Shown: positions 1 through 6,595, counted from the first letter of the stretch. The stretch: DNA of 6,833 nt from Candidatus Proendomicrobium guianensium (GCA_009785775.1 WQVR01000048.1:1-6833), one strand, 5' to 3'. Program-made: numbers and translations. Notes: generated from the sequence alone by a model not told the origin.

Positions 1-3000
1 AGCATTGTACTTAATTTCTGAAAAATCTAATGTTTTATGAACATTAATTACAAGGTCTACCTTGCCGTCTTTTATAATGTCTACGGCTTTGGGTTTATCA
101 TACCAATTTACCATATTTACCTTGTAGCCTTTTTCTTTTAAATACTTTGCCGTACCGGTTGTAGCATAAACCGGCACATTAAGCTTATATAAGTTTTCTA
201 TAACGTCCATAAATTTCACTTTATCGCGCTCTCTGCCGGTTGAAATAAGCACGCCTTTAAGGGGCTTTTTAATTTGCGTTGCCTGCATAGCAAGGTTCAT
301 TGCCTGATCAAAATTTTCTGCCAAGCACCCAACCTCGCCTGTAGAAGCCATTTCAACGCCCGATACGGGGTCTACGCCGTCTAAACGCTGATAGCTAAAC
401 TGCGAAGCTTTAACGCCCACAAAAGGTATTTCGCTTTCGTCTATTACAACTTTGCTTACGGGTTTATTGTCCATAACTTTACACGCCATTTCTATAAGAT
501 TAACATCTGCAACCTTTGAAATAAACGGGAAACTTCTGGAGGCTCTTGCATTACACTCTATAACTTTTACGTCATTATCTTTAGCTATAAACTGAATGTT
601 AAAAGGGCCGTTTAAGTTTAAACCTTTGGCAATTTTGCGTGTCATGTCTTTTATTACATTAGCGGTGTGGGTGTAAACTTTTTGGCTAGGGAAAACCATT
701 GTAGCGTCGCCCGAATGCACGCCCGCATTTTCAACATGCTCGCTTACGAAAGACGCAATAACTTCACCGTTTTTGGCTACGCCGTCGCACTCTATCTCTT
801 TAGCGTCTAGTATAAACTCAGAAATTACAACGGGAGAGTCCGCGGAAATGTCTTTTGTAAGCCCAAGGTAATAGTCTAAGCTTTCTTTATCGCTTGCTAC
901 ATTCATTAAGGTGCCTGAAAGCACAAAGCTTGGGCGTATAAGCACAGGATAGCCGACTTCTTTTATGAAAGCATTGATTTCTGCCATGCTGGTTGCTGCT
1001 GTCCAGCGGGGCTGGTCTATACCCAAGTTATCAAGCATTTTTGCAAACTTGTGCCTGTCTTCTGCCATGTCTACGGTTTTGGCTGAATGCCCCAAAATTT
1101 TCATACCTACCGCATCTAAAGGCGGTATTAAATTGTTGGGGTTTTGTCCGCCCATACAGGCCACAACGCCGTAGGCGCTTTCGGCGTCTGCAATGTCTAA
1201 CACTCTTTCAAATGAAAGTTCTTCAAAGTAAAGCCTATCAGAAGAGGTAAAGTCGGTAGACACGGTTTCAGGGTTGCAGTTGATAACTACAGAGTCAAAT
1301 GATTTATCAGATTTGAAGTAGCTTGTAGTCATTACGGAGCACCAGTCGAACTCGCAAGAACTTCCTATACGGTAAGTGCCCGAACCCAAAGTGATAAGAT
1401 TTTTTTTGTTTTTGGGAATGTTTATGTCATTATGCGTACCGTCGTAAGTTAGGTATAAGTAATTAGAGTTTGTAGTATACTCGGCGCTTGTTGTGTCTAT
1501 CTGTTTTATAACAGGCACAACGCCAAGCTTTTTACGCAAAGCTCTAAGCCCCAAAGACAATGCTCTTACTTGGTTTTTGTTGTATTTATTTTTTGAAACT
1601 ACCGATAATGCTATTTTGGTAAGCTGAAAATCGCTAAACCCGCGCGATTTTAACTTCGCCAAACATTCTTTGCTGAAAGGCTTAAATAAGTTTTCAATAT
1701 CTTTGGTTTTAGGATTTGCAATTTTTGTTTTTGAAAAAGTTTTTTCAAGGTCTTTAACTGCGTCGGCAATATATTGCATTTGCACTAAAAACCATTGCCC
1801 TATTTTAGTATGATTTTTCACATACTCTAACGACTTACCGCGCCTAAAACTTTCATAAATTGCATACACGCGAAGCGGAGTTGGTATTGTAAGTTCGTTT
1901 ACAAGTTCTTTTTCAGTAGCATTTGCAAACACGGGGCTTAACAAGCCGTCTTCACACTCACGCACCATACGTACGGCTTTTTGCAAAGATTCGCAAAAGT
2001 TACGGCCCAGCGACATTACCTCGCCGGTAGATTTCATTTGCGTGCTAAGCGCTTGAGACACGCCCGTAAATTTTGTTAAATCCCAACGCGGATATTTTAA
2101 AGCAACATAGTCTAAAGAAGGCTCATAAAACGCGCTTGTTGTTTTTGTAACAGGATTTTTAAGTTCAAGCAAGTGATATCCCAACACAACTTTTGCGGCT
2201 ATCGCGGCTATAGGGTAGCCGGTTGCTTTACTTGCAAGCGCAGAGCTTCTTGAAAGGCGCGCGTTAATTTCAATAACAAAATATTCTTTGCTGTAAGGGC
2301 TTAATGCAAACTGCACATTACATTCGCCCACAACGCCCACAGAATGAACTATGCGCTGTGCGGCTTCTTTTAACATATTGTTTTCAGCAACAGATATGGT
2401 TTGCGAAGGCGCTATAACTATAGAGTCGCCCGTGTGCACGCCCATAGGGTCAAAGTTTTCCATATTACATATTGTTATGGAGTTACCGGCAGAGTCTCTC
2501 ATAACTTCGTATTCCATTTCTGTCCAACCGTGTAAAGACTTTTCAACAAGCACTTGCGGCACGGTGGTAAGGGCAGAATGCGCTAAAGCTTCAAGCTCTT
2601 GCGGATTATTTGCAAGTCCTGAGCCAAGCCCGCCGAGCGCATACGCACTTCTCATAATTACGGGGTATTTAATTTCTTCGGCAACCTCAAGCGCGTCTTT
2701 AACTGTTGATACCGCGCGGCTTTGTGGAATGTTTACGCCTATTGTTTTCATGTGTTCGGCAAACTTTTTCCTATCTTCAGACAGTTCAAGCGACGGAACC
2801 GGCGTACCCAAAACTTTCACGCCGTATTTTTTCAACACACCCGAGTTTTCAAGTTGCACCGTGCAGTTTAGCGCGGTTTGACCGCCAAAGCTTGAAACCA
2901 CACCCACAGGGCGTTCCTTTTTTATAACTTTTTCAACCCAGAACGGCGTAATAGGGTAAAGATAAACTTTTTTCCCTTTGCTGGGGTTGGTTTGAAATGA

Positions 3001-3180
3001 CGCGATATTCGGGTTCATTACAATTGTCTCTATGCCCTCTTCGGCAAAAGACTTAATTGCTTGGTTGCCCGAATAGTCAAACTCTCCTGCTTGTCCTATA
3101 GACAAAGCACCCGAGCCAAGCATTAACACTTTGGGTTTCGGGTTAGACTTTGTTGGTTTTAAAAAATCAAGTAAAGGCAT
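1..3180 (-). CDS. carB: Carbamoyl-phosphate synthetase large (synthetase) subunit, eukaryotic CPS1/CAD-like, 3' end outside window
   Basis: Makes carbamoyl phosphate from bicarbonate, ammonia and two ATP, for pyrimidine and arginine synthesis in the cytoplasm. I read 1060 codons without a stop; the family is about 1070-1100 residues, so only the tail is missing. Order: first ATP-grasp half (about 1-400, start LGSGALSIGQAGEFDYSG, loop RSAYALGGLGSG at 177-188, EINARLSRSSALASKATGYP at 304-323); helical oligomerisation region (about 400-590); second ATP-grasp half (about 595-940, GTYRIGSS, NCNPETVSTD, RPSFVLSGTLMN at 749-760, EHVENAGVHSGD at 814-825); MGS-like allosteric domain from about 975, cut by the window edge. 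ATG at 3178-3180 follows AGGGGA (3188-3193) at 7 bases. It lies 32 bases after the carA stop, so the two are co-transcribed. The identity is certain; many segments match my memory of human CPS1 better than E. coli CarB (for example EINARLSRSS against EMNPRVSRSS), which needs a tree to confirm. Confidence 0.97.
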   Translation of the reverse strand, partial: MPLLDFLKPTKSNPKPKVLMLGSGALSIGQAGEFDYSGNQAIKSFAEEGIETIVMNPNIASFQTNPSKGKKVYLYPITPFWVEKVIKKERPVGVVSSFGGQTALNCTVQLENSGVLKKYGVKVLGTPVPSLELSEDRKKFAEHMKTIGVNIPQSRAVSTVKDALEVAEEIKYPVIMRSAYALGGLGSGLANNPQELEALAHSALTTVPQVLVEKSLHGWTEMEYEVMRDSAGNSITICNMENFDPMGVHTGDSIVIAPSQTISVAENNMLKEAAQRIVHSVGVVGECNVQFALSPYSKEYFVIEINARLSRSSALASKATGYPIAAIAAKVVLGYHLLELKNPVTKTTSAFYEPSLDYVALKYPRWDLTKFTGVSQALSTQMKSTGEVMSLGRNFCESLQKAVRMVRECEDGLLSPVFANATEKELVNELTIPTPLRVYAIYESFRRGKSLEYVKNHTKIGQWFLVQMQYIADAVKDLEKTFSKTKIANPKTKDIENLFKPFSKECLAKLKSRGFSDFQLTKIALSVVSKNKYNKNQVRALSLGLRALRKKLGVVPVIKQIDTTSAEYTTNSNYLYLTYDGTHNDINIPKNKKNLITLGSGTYRIGSSCEFDWCSVMTTSYFKSDKSFDSVVINCNPETVSTDFTSSDRLYFEELSFERVLDIADAESAYGVVACMGGQNPNNLIPPLDAVGMKILGHSAKTVDMAEDRHKFAKMLDNLGIDQPRWTAATSMAEINAFIKEVGYPVLIRPSFVLSGTLMNVASDKESLDYYLGLTKDISADSPVVISEFILDAKEIECDGVAKNGEVIASFVSEHVENAGVHSGDATMVFPSQKVYTHTANVIKDMTRKIAKGLNLNGPFNIQFIAKDNDVKVIECNARASRSFPFISKVADVNLIEMACKVMDNKPVSKVVIDESEIPFVGVKASQFSYQRLDGVDPVSGVEMASTGEVGCLAENFDQAMNLAMQATQIKKPLKGVLISTGRERDKVKFMDVIENLYKLNVPVYATTGTAKYLKEKGYKVNMVNWYDKPKAVDIIKDGKVDLVINVHKTLDFSEIKYNA

Positions 3181-3212
3181 AAATTTTTCCCCTGTTTATA
3201 TTTTATTTATTT

Positions 3213-4373
3213 TTATTTTTTTATTTGTTTTACAAAGTCAGTTACTATCCAGCCCGTATCGTTTTGAGCGGTTGTGGGCTCAGGGTGAAACTGTACGCCG
3301 GTAAAAGGTTTTGTTTTATGCTTAATTCCCTCTACGCTTTTATCATTGGCGTTTTCAAGCCACACTTTAAAATCCTTAGGAAGCTTGCTTACCGTATAAT
3401 AATGGTTTTGAACCGTCATATAAGCTTTAGGGGTGCCGCATATAAACACGGGCTGATTGTGGCTTATTTGCGCCTGAGCCATTCTTTTTGTCTGCCCGCC
3501 GGCGGCAAGCGCAAGTATTTGATGGCCTAAGCCTATACCAAGCACGGGCTTGTTTTGTTTTAAAATTTCTGTAACTTTTTTTGCAAGGCTTCCGGTATTT
3601 TTAGGGTCTCCGGGACCGTCGGAAATAAGCCAGGCGTCTGCCTTAACTTTTGAAAAATCATAATCCCAGGGGAGTATTTCCACGCTGACATTTTCTTTAG
3701 CAAGCATTCTTACGGCATTCCATTTAACGCCGCAGTCTATAACGGCAACTTTTTTTGCGCCTTTGCCGACAGTTTGCGGCTCGCTTACCGATATTGAAGG
3801 TAGTAAGTTATATTTTGAAGGGTCTGCGTATTCGCCGGATTTAACTTTGTTTAAAAACTCAAAGCGGTTTTTAATATCTTTTTTTGTTTTGCCTTCGGGG
3901 ATAATCCAACCTTTAAGCGGGGTTTTAGCGTCTCTTATCATTTGTACAAGATAACGCGTGTCTATACCGGCTATACCGGGAACGGAATTTTCTTTCATCC
4001 AATCTTCAAGCGACACGCCTTTAACATAATGGTAATATTCGTCAAAAATTTGCGACATTATAAGACCTTGGGGGCACAGCATTTGGCTTTCAGGTCCGTA
4101 GGTGTTAAAAAAACTTTCTTCGTCAAAAACCGGCACGCCGTGGTTTCCTATTAAAGGAAAGCTGAACACCAAAATTTGCCCTAAGTAAGACGGATCTGCT
4201 ATAGACTCCGCATAACCAAGCATACCCGTGCTAAACACCATTTCGCCGCTGGATGCAACATCTGCGCCAATAAGCCTGCCTTCAAGTTTTACTCCGTTTG
4301 AAAGCTCTAACCGCGCTTTTTTGCTACTGCACCCTTTTTGAGATTTTGAACCCTTAGAGCAGGTTTTCTTCAT
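3213..4373 (-). CDS. carA: Carbamoyl-phosphate synthetase small subunit with the glutaminase cysteine replaced by glycine
   Basis: The family's job is to hydrolyse glutamine and pass ammonia to CarB. The predicted protein is 386 residues (E. coli 382). The N-terminal CPSase domain (about 20-150) has MLGYAESIADPSY and IGN; the class I glutamine amidotransferase domain is about 205-386. Seen directly: the nucleophile motif GxCxGHQ reads GIGLGHQ (280-286), with Gly281 encoded by GGC at 3531-3533. His363 and Glu365 of FHPE are kept. The NHGF glutamine-binding motif reads NHYY (323-326), and the usual RG or HG before NxP is replaced by IS. The glutaminase is therefore probably dead, giving an ammonia-dependent enzyme; this is inference. 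Start: ATG at 4371-4373 follows AAGGGGGAG almost directly; an upstream GTG at 4487 keeps the frame open but has no ribosome-binding site and would add unlikely basic sequence. The first 20 residues are an unusual basic stretch with Cys5 and Cys15. Likely co-transcribed with carB. Confidence 0.95.
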   Translation of the reverse strand: MKKTCSKGSKSQKGCSSKKARLELSNGVKLEGRLIGADVASSGEMVFSTGMLGYAESIADPSYLGQILVFSFPLIGNHGVPVFDEESFFNTYGPESQMLCPQGLIMSQIFDEYYHYVKGVSLEDWMKENSVPGIAGIDTRYLVQMIRDAKTPLKGWIIPEGKTKKDIKNRFEFLNKVKSGEYADPSKYNLLPSISVSEPQTVGKGAKKVAVIDCGVKWNAVRMLAKENVSVEILPWDYDFSKVKADAWLISDGPGDPKNTGSLAKKVTEILKQNKPVLGIGLGHQILALAAGGQTKRMAQAQISHNQPVFICGTPKAYMTVQNHYYTVSKLPKDFKVWLENANDKSVEGIKHKTKPFTGVQFHPEPTTAQNDTGWIVTDFVKQIKK

Positions 4374-4426
4374 TACTCCCCCTTGTATAATTTGCATATT
4401 TGCAATTTTTAAGCTTAATATTTCAG

Positions 4427-4455
4427 TTTTTGCGAAGCATTTGGAATTTTTGCGA
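4427..4455. repeat. Direct repeat TTTTTGCGA, two copies 20 bp apart
   Basis: TTTTTGCGA occurs at 4427-4435 and again at 4447-4455, a start-to-start spacing of 20 bp or about two helical turns. Related GCGA words follow at 4461, 4467 and 4490. The phasing would suit a tandem protein-binding site upstream of carA, but two copies of a 9-mer in AT-rich DNA could also be chance or part of a dispersed repeat. Confidence 0.35.
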
Positions 4456-4470
4456 CGCCTGCGAAAGCGA

Positions 4471-4488
4471 CGTGTGCAAACGCACACG
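4471..4488. repeat. Perfect inverted repeat in the carA leader
   Basis: CGTGTGC (4471-4477) and GCACACG (4482-4488) are exact inverted copies around a 4-base loop, AAAC on the plus strand. It lies about 100 bases before the carA start. No T-run follows on either strand, so it is not an intrinsic terminator. It could be an operator for a dimeric regulator, an RNA leader hairpin, or part of a dispersed intergenic repeat; the sequence does not decide between these. Confidence 0.55.
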
Positions 4489-4537
4489 AGCGAAAAGCAA
4501 AGAAAGTAAAAATTTCAAAGGCAAAGCAAAATTTCTC

Positions 4538-4564
4538 AAAAAAAAAGCGCCCCGAAGGGCGCTT
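4538..4564 (-). terminator. Intrinsic terminator with TTCG tetraloop after the DUF2914 gene
   Basis: Read on the minus strand, AAGCGCCC (4564-4557), loop TTCG, and GGGCGCTT (4552-4545) form a perfect 8-bp stem closed as C(UUCG)G, an exceptionally stable tetraloop. Seven more T follow (4544-4538), nine counting the stem end. It begins 4 bases after the stop codon of the upstream gene and so separates that gene from carAB. Confidence 0.93.
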
Positions 4565-4568
4565 AAAA

Positions 4569-4958
4569 TTACCGAATCTCCAAACTGTCAGAGGTAAAAA
4601 TTCTGTCGTCATCTCCCATAACATCTACCCGCACAGTGTCGCCTGCGTTAAAATGCGCGTTGGAAATGCTTGTATTATAACGGAATCTTGGTGAAGTAGG
4701 GTTAATTCTGCGTTCAAAAACCTGATTATCGTTTACATGCCACACATGTCTTACAGACGTACCCTGCATGTTAGAAAGTTCGCTAAAGTAAAAAAGGCGG
4801 TCGCCAAACTCCGAGCGGTTTATATGTGACAAATTATCACTAGGTTCTCTGTTTGCTACTGCGGTTGTAAATTGGCTTCTTGAAACAGCCGGCTCCATGC
4901 TAAAAGCAGGGGCTACAAAAGAGGCTAACATAAATAATGCTATTATTGTTTTTTTCAT
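4569..4958 (-). CDS. Small exported protein with a DUF2914-like domain
   Basis: Predicted 129 residues of unknown function. Residues 1-20 form a classic Sec signal peptide: MKK, a hydrophobic core, then APAFS before the likely cleavage, giving a mature protein of about 109 residues in the periplasm or outside the cell. From about residue 54 to the end the pattern YFSEL..MQGTSVRHVWHVNDNQVFERRI..TSPRFR..TS followed by a DTVRVDV strand matches my memory of DUF2914, a short beta-rich domain found in bacterial envelope proteins; usual family members have a Trp near the end that is not seen here. No lipobox cysteine and no other membrane segment. Start ATG at 4956-4958 has GGAG 11 bases upstream, slightly long, and AGG nearer. 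It is a single-gene unit with its own promoter (5004-5032) and terminator (4538-4564). The domain call is from pattern memory and not from a search. Confidence 0.85.
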   Translation of the reverse strand: MKKTIIALFMLASFVAPAFSMEPAVSRSQFTTAVANREPSDNLSHINRSEFGDRLFYFSELSNMQGTSVRHVWHVNDNQVFERRINPTSPRFRYNTSISNAHFNAGDTVRVDVMGDDDRIFTSDSLEIR

Positions 4959-5003
4959 TTTGCCTGTTACTCCGTTAGGTAAGTTTTTAAAACATTTCCA
5001 CAG

Positions 5004-5032
5004 ATTGTATTTTTTTTAAAATAAATTGTCAA
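5004..5032 (-). promoter_or_regulatory. Sigma70-type promoter for the DUF2914 gene
   Basis: On the minus strand a perfect -35 TTGACA (5032-5027), a 17-base spacer made only of A and T, and a -10 TACAAT (5009-5004, 5 of 6 consensus). Transcription should begin near 4995-4999, leaving a leader of about 40 bases before the ATG at 4958. The match suggests strong constitutive expression of the small exported protein. Confidence 0.88.
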
Positions 5033-5057
5033 GCCCAAAAATGCGGCTATAAAAAAT

Positions 5058-5087
5058 TTGACTTTAATCACCATAATTTGGCATAAT
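5058..5087 (+). promoter_or_regulatory. Probable sigma70-type promoter for rpmE (and prfA-prmC)
   Basis: TTGACT (5058-5063, 5 of 6) and CATAAT (5082-5087, 5 of 6) are separated by 18 bases, giving a start near 5093-5096 and a leader of about 35 bases before the rpmE ATG. It is divergent from the minus-strand promoter, with the two -35 boxes only 25 bases apart. A second TATAAT at 5110-5115 lacks a well-placed -35 and sits almost on the ribosome-binding site. Confidence 0.7.
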
Positions 5088-5130
5088 GGGAATCTGTTAA
5101 TTCACACACTATAATAAGGAGTTTTCCAAA

Positions 5131-5472
5131 ATGAAAGAAGGCATACACCCAAAATACCAAGACGCCACAGTAAGCTGCGCTTGCGGGTATACGTTTAAAA
5201 CGCGCTCTACCAAACCCGTAATTAAGCTTGAAATATGCTCTAACTGCCACCCCTTCTTTACCGGTAAGCAAAAGCTTATAGATACCGCCGGCCGTGTAGA
5301 AAAATTCCAAAAACGTTTTGCCAAAACCGAAGGTAAAACCGTTAAAGCCGAAAAAAAGGTAAAGAAAGTTGCGCCTAAGCGCAAAGCCAGCGGCGTAAAA
5401 GTGCTTTCTTCCACGCCTAAAGCGGCAGCGCCTAAAAAAGCAGACAAAAAAGCCGAAAAAAAAGATAAGTAG
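5131..5472 (+). CDS. rpmE: 50S ribosomal protein L31, zinc-binding form with a basic C-terminal tail
   Basis: A structural protein of the large ribosomal subunit at the bridge to the small subunit. The start MKEGIHPKY is the L31 signature, and Cys16, Cys18, Cys36 and Cys39 (CxC then CxxC) form the zinc site of the C+ type, as opposed to the zinc-free paralogue made under zinc limitation. SNCHPFFTGKQKLIDTAGRVEKF is also typical (37-59). The family is usually 65-75 residues; this protein is 113, the extra 45 or so being rich in Lys and Ala with some Pro. Such tails are probably disordered and RNA-binding. AAGGAG (5116-5121) lies 9 bases before the ATG. The stop is followed by a long hairpin and then prfA, a common rpmE-prfA-prmC order. 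Confidence 0.97.
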   Translation: MKEGIHPKYQDATVSCACGYTFKTRSTKPVIKLEICSNCHPFFTGKQKLIDTAGRVEKFQKRFAKTEGKTVKAEKKVKKVAPKRKASGVKVLSSTPKAAAPKKADKKAEKKDK

Positions 5473-5487
5473 CCTCTAAATACATTT

Positions 5488-5523
5488 AAAAACAACAGAA
5501 CACTAAAACGTTCTGTTGTTTTT
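5488..5523 (+). terminator. Intrinsic terminator-like hairpin between rpmE and prfA
   Basis: AAAAACAACAGAAC (5488-5501) and GTTCTGTTGTTTTT (5510-5523) are exact inverted copies forming a 14-bp stem with an 8-base loop, ending in a run of T. It begins 15 bases after the rpmE stop. The stem is AT-rich and its T-run is partly used up in pairing, so termination may be incomplete. It ends only 4 bases before the prfA Shine-Dalgarno (5528-5531), leaving no room for a separate promoter. The A-run on the other side means it could also work on the opposite strand, though no gene there needs it. Confidence 0.82.
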
Positions 5524-5536
5524 ATTTGGAGTTATT

Positions 5537-6595
5537 ATGTACGAACAAAAATTAAAAACAATGTATGAGCGTTTTGGGGAAGTTGAAAAACTTTTATCCG
5601 ACGCCGGCATAATATCCAATCAGGAAGAGTATAAAAAACTTTCAAAAGAGCACGCATACCTTGCGCCTATAGCGCAAACTTATAAAGAATATTCAAGGTT
5701 GCTTTCCGATATTGAAAGTTCTAAAGAGCTTAAAAATTCCTCTGACCCAGAAATGAAAGCTTTAGCACAAGCAGAATACGATGAACTTTCCACACGGCTT
5801 CCCAAAATGGAAGCCGACATTAAAGTAATGCTTATTCCCCCCGACCCTAATGACGGCAAAAATTTAATTATGGAAATACGCGCCGGAACCGGCGGAGATG
5901 AAGCCGCGCTGTTTGTAGGCGATTTATACCGCATGTACTCCCGCTTTGCAGAGCGCAACGGCTGGAAGTATGAAGTTATGGATTCTAACCCCATAGGCAT
6001 AGGCGGTTATAAAGAAATAGTTTTTAGCATGGAAGGAGATAAGGTTTGGAAGTATTTTAAGTTTGAACGCGGCGCCCACAGGGTTCAGCGCGTTCCCGAA
6101 ACAGAAGCTTCAGGACGCGTGCATACTTCGGCAGTTACCGTTGCAGTACTTCCCGAAGCCGAAGAGTTTGACGTTGAAATTAACCCCGCTGACCTTCGCA
6201 TAGACACTTACCGCGCTTCCGGCGCAGGCGGGCAGCATGTAAATAAAACAGATTCTGCCGTGCGTATTACCCATATGCCCTCCGGCGTAGTTGTAGCATG
6301 TCAGGATGAGCGCAGCCAGCTTAAAAACCGCGCCAAAGCCATGAAGGTGCTACGTGCAAAACTTTACGAACAAAAAGTTGTCGAGGCTGAAAAACAATTA
6401 TCGTCAGACCGTAAGCAACAAGTAGGTTCAGGCGACAGAAGTGAAAAAATACGCACATACAATTTCCCCCAAAACCGTATTACCGACCACCGCATAGGTT
6501 TTAGCGTTTACAATATAAACGAAGTTATGGACGGAGACTTAGCCGAACTTGTAACCGCGCTTATAAACCACGAGATAGAAGAAAAGCTGAAATAA
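5537..6595 (+). CDS. prfA: Peptide chain release factor 1
   Basis: Reads UAA and UAG stop codons in the ribosomal A site and triggers peptide release. The 352-residue protein is near the usual 355-360. An N-terminal helical domain (1-100) is followed by the codon-recognition domain with the RF1 tripeptide Pro187-Glu188-Thr189 (PxT type; RF2 has SPF) and then the catalytic GGQ at 231-233 inside RASGAGGQHVNKTDSAVR. EIRAGTGGDEA (114-123 region) is another family hallmark. ATG at 5537-5539 is preceded by GGAG at 5 bases; a TTG at 5516 extends the frame but lies inside the hairpin stem and has no ribosome-binding site. The stop overlaps the prmC start by one base (TAATG). No key residue is missing. 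Confidence 0.98.
   Translation: MYEQKLKTMYERFGEVEKLLSDAGIISNQEEYKKLSKEHAYLAPIAQTYKEYSRLLSDIESSKELKNSSDPEMKALAQAEYDELSTRLPKMEADIKVMLIPPDPNDGKNLIMEIRAGTGGDEAALFVGDLYRMYSRFAERNGWKYEVMDSNPIGIGGYKEIVFSMEGDKVWKYFKFERGAHRVQRVPETEASGRVHTSAVTVAVLPEAEEFDVEINPADLRIDTYRASGAGGQHVNKTDSAVRITHMPSGVVVACQDERSQLKNRAKAMKVLRAKLYEQKVVEAEKQLSSDRKQQVGSGDRSEKIRTYNFPQNRITDHRIGFSVYNINEVMDGDLAELVTALINHEIEEKLK

Larger units (their letters stand above)
4374..4537 (-). other. Leader region of carAB, no gene seen
   Basis: This stretch lies between the terminator of the upstream gene and the carA start. It must hold the carAB promoter and any leader-based control, yet I find no convincing -35/-10 pair. It contains a perfect hairpin (4471-4488), a direct repeat (4427-4455) and a small palindrome TTGCA-TATT-TGCAA (4392-4405). 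A GC-rich patch at about 4431-4500, rich in GCGA words, contrasts with AT-rich flanks. I see no PyrR-type leader motif and no clear ArgR boxes. Open frames here on either strand have no ribosome-binding site or recognisable product. Confidence 0.5.

Noticed and set aside
2351..2881. Plus-strand open frame of 176 codons
   Set aside because: Lies wholly antisense to carB, has no ribosome-binding site, and its composition is that of the reverse complement of a conserved gene.
3531..3533. Gly281 as a sequencing error or a sign of a carA pseudogene
   Set aside because: Only one base separates GGC from TGC, so an error cannot be excluded from one sequence, but the accompanying NHYY and IS changes and the intact carA-carB frames favour a real, tolerated loss.
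4380..4420. A carA promoter with -10 TTATAC near 4385-4390
   Set aside because: The start would fall inside the Shine-Dalgarno and the paired -35 (TTAAAA) is weak, so I do not call it.
4374..4487. Longer carA start (GTG at 4487) giving 424 residues
   Set aside because: No Shine-Dalgarno; the extension reads through the leader hairpin and gives an implausible Arg/Cys-rich start, while ATG at 4373 has a strong AAGGGGGAG.
4400..4624. Short open frames on both strands in the carA leader and 3' end of the DUF2914 gene
   Set aside because: They cross the terminator hairpin, lack ribosome-binding sites and show no recognisable protein pattern.
5109..5495. Minus-strand open frame of 128 codons over rpmE
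   Set aside because: Antisense shadow of rpmE, whose Lys-rich codons become Phe/Leu on the other strand and mimic a hydrophobic protein.
5516..5536. Earlier TTG start for prfA
   Set aside because: It is inside the 3' arm of the hairpin and lacks a ribosome-binding site; ATG at 5537 has GGAG at good spacing and gives the family start.
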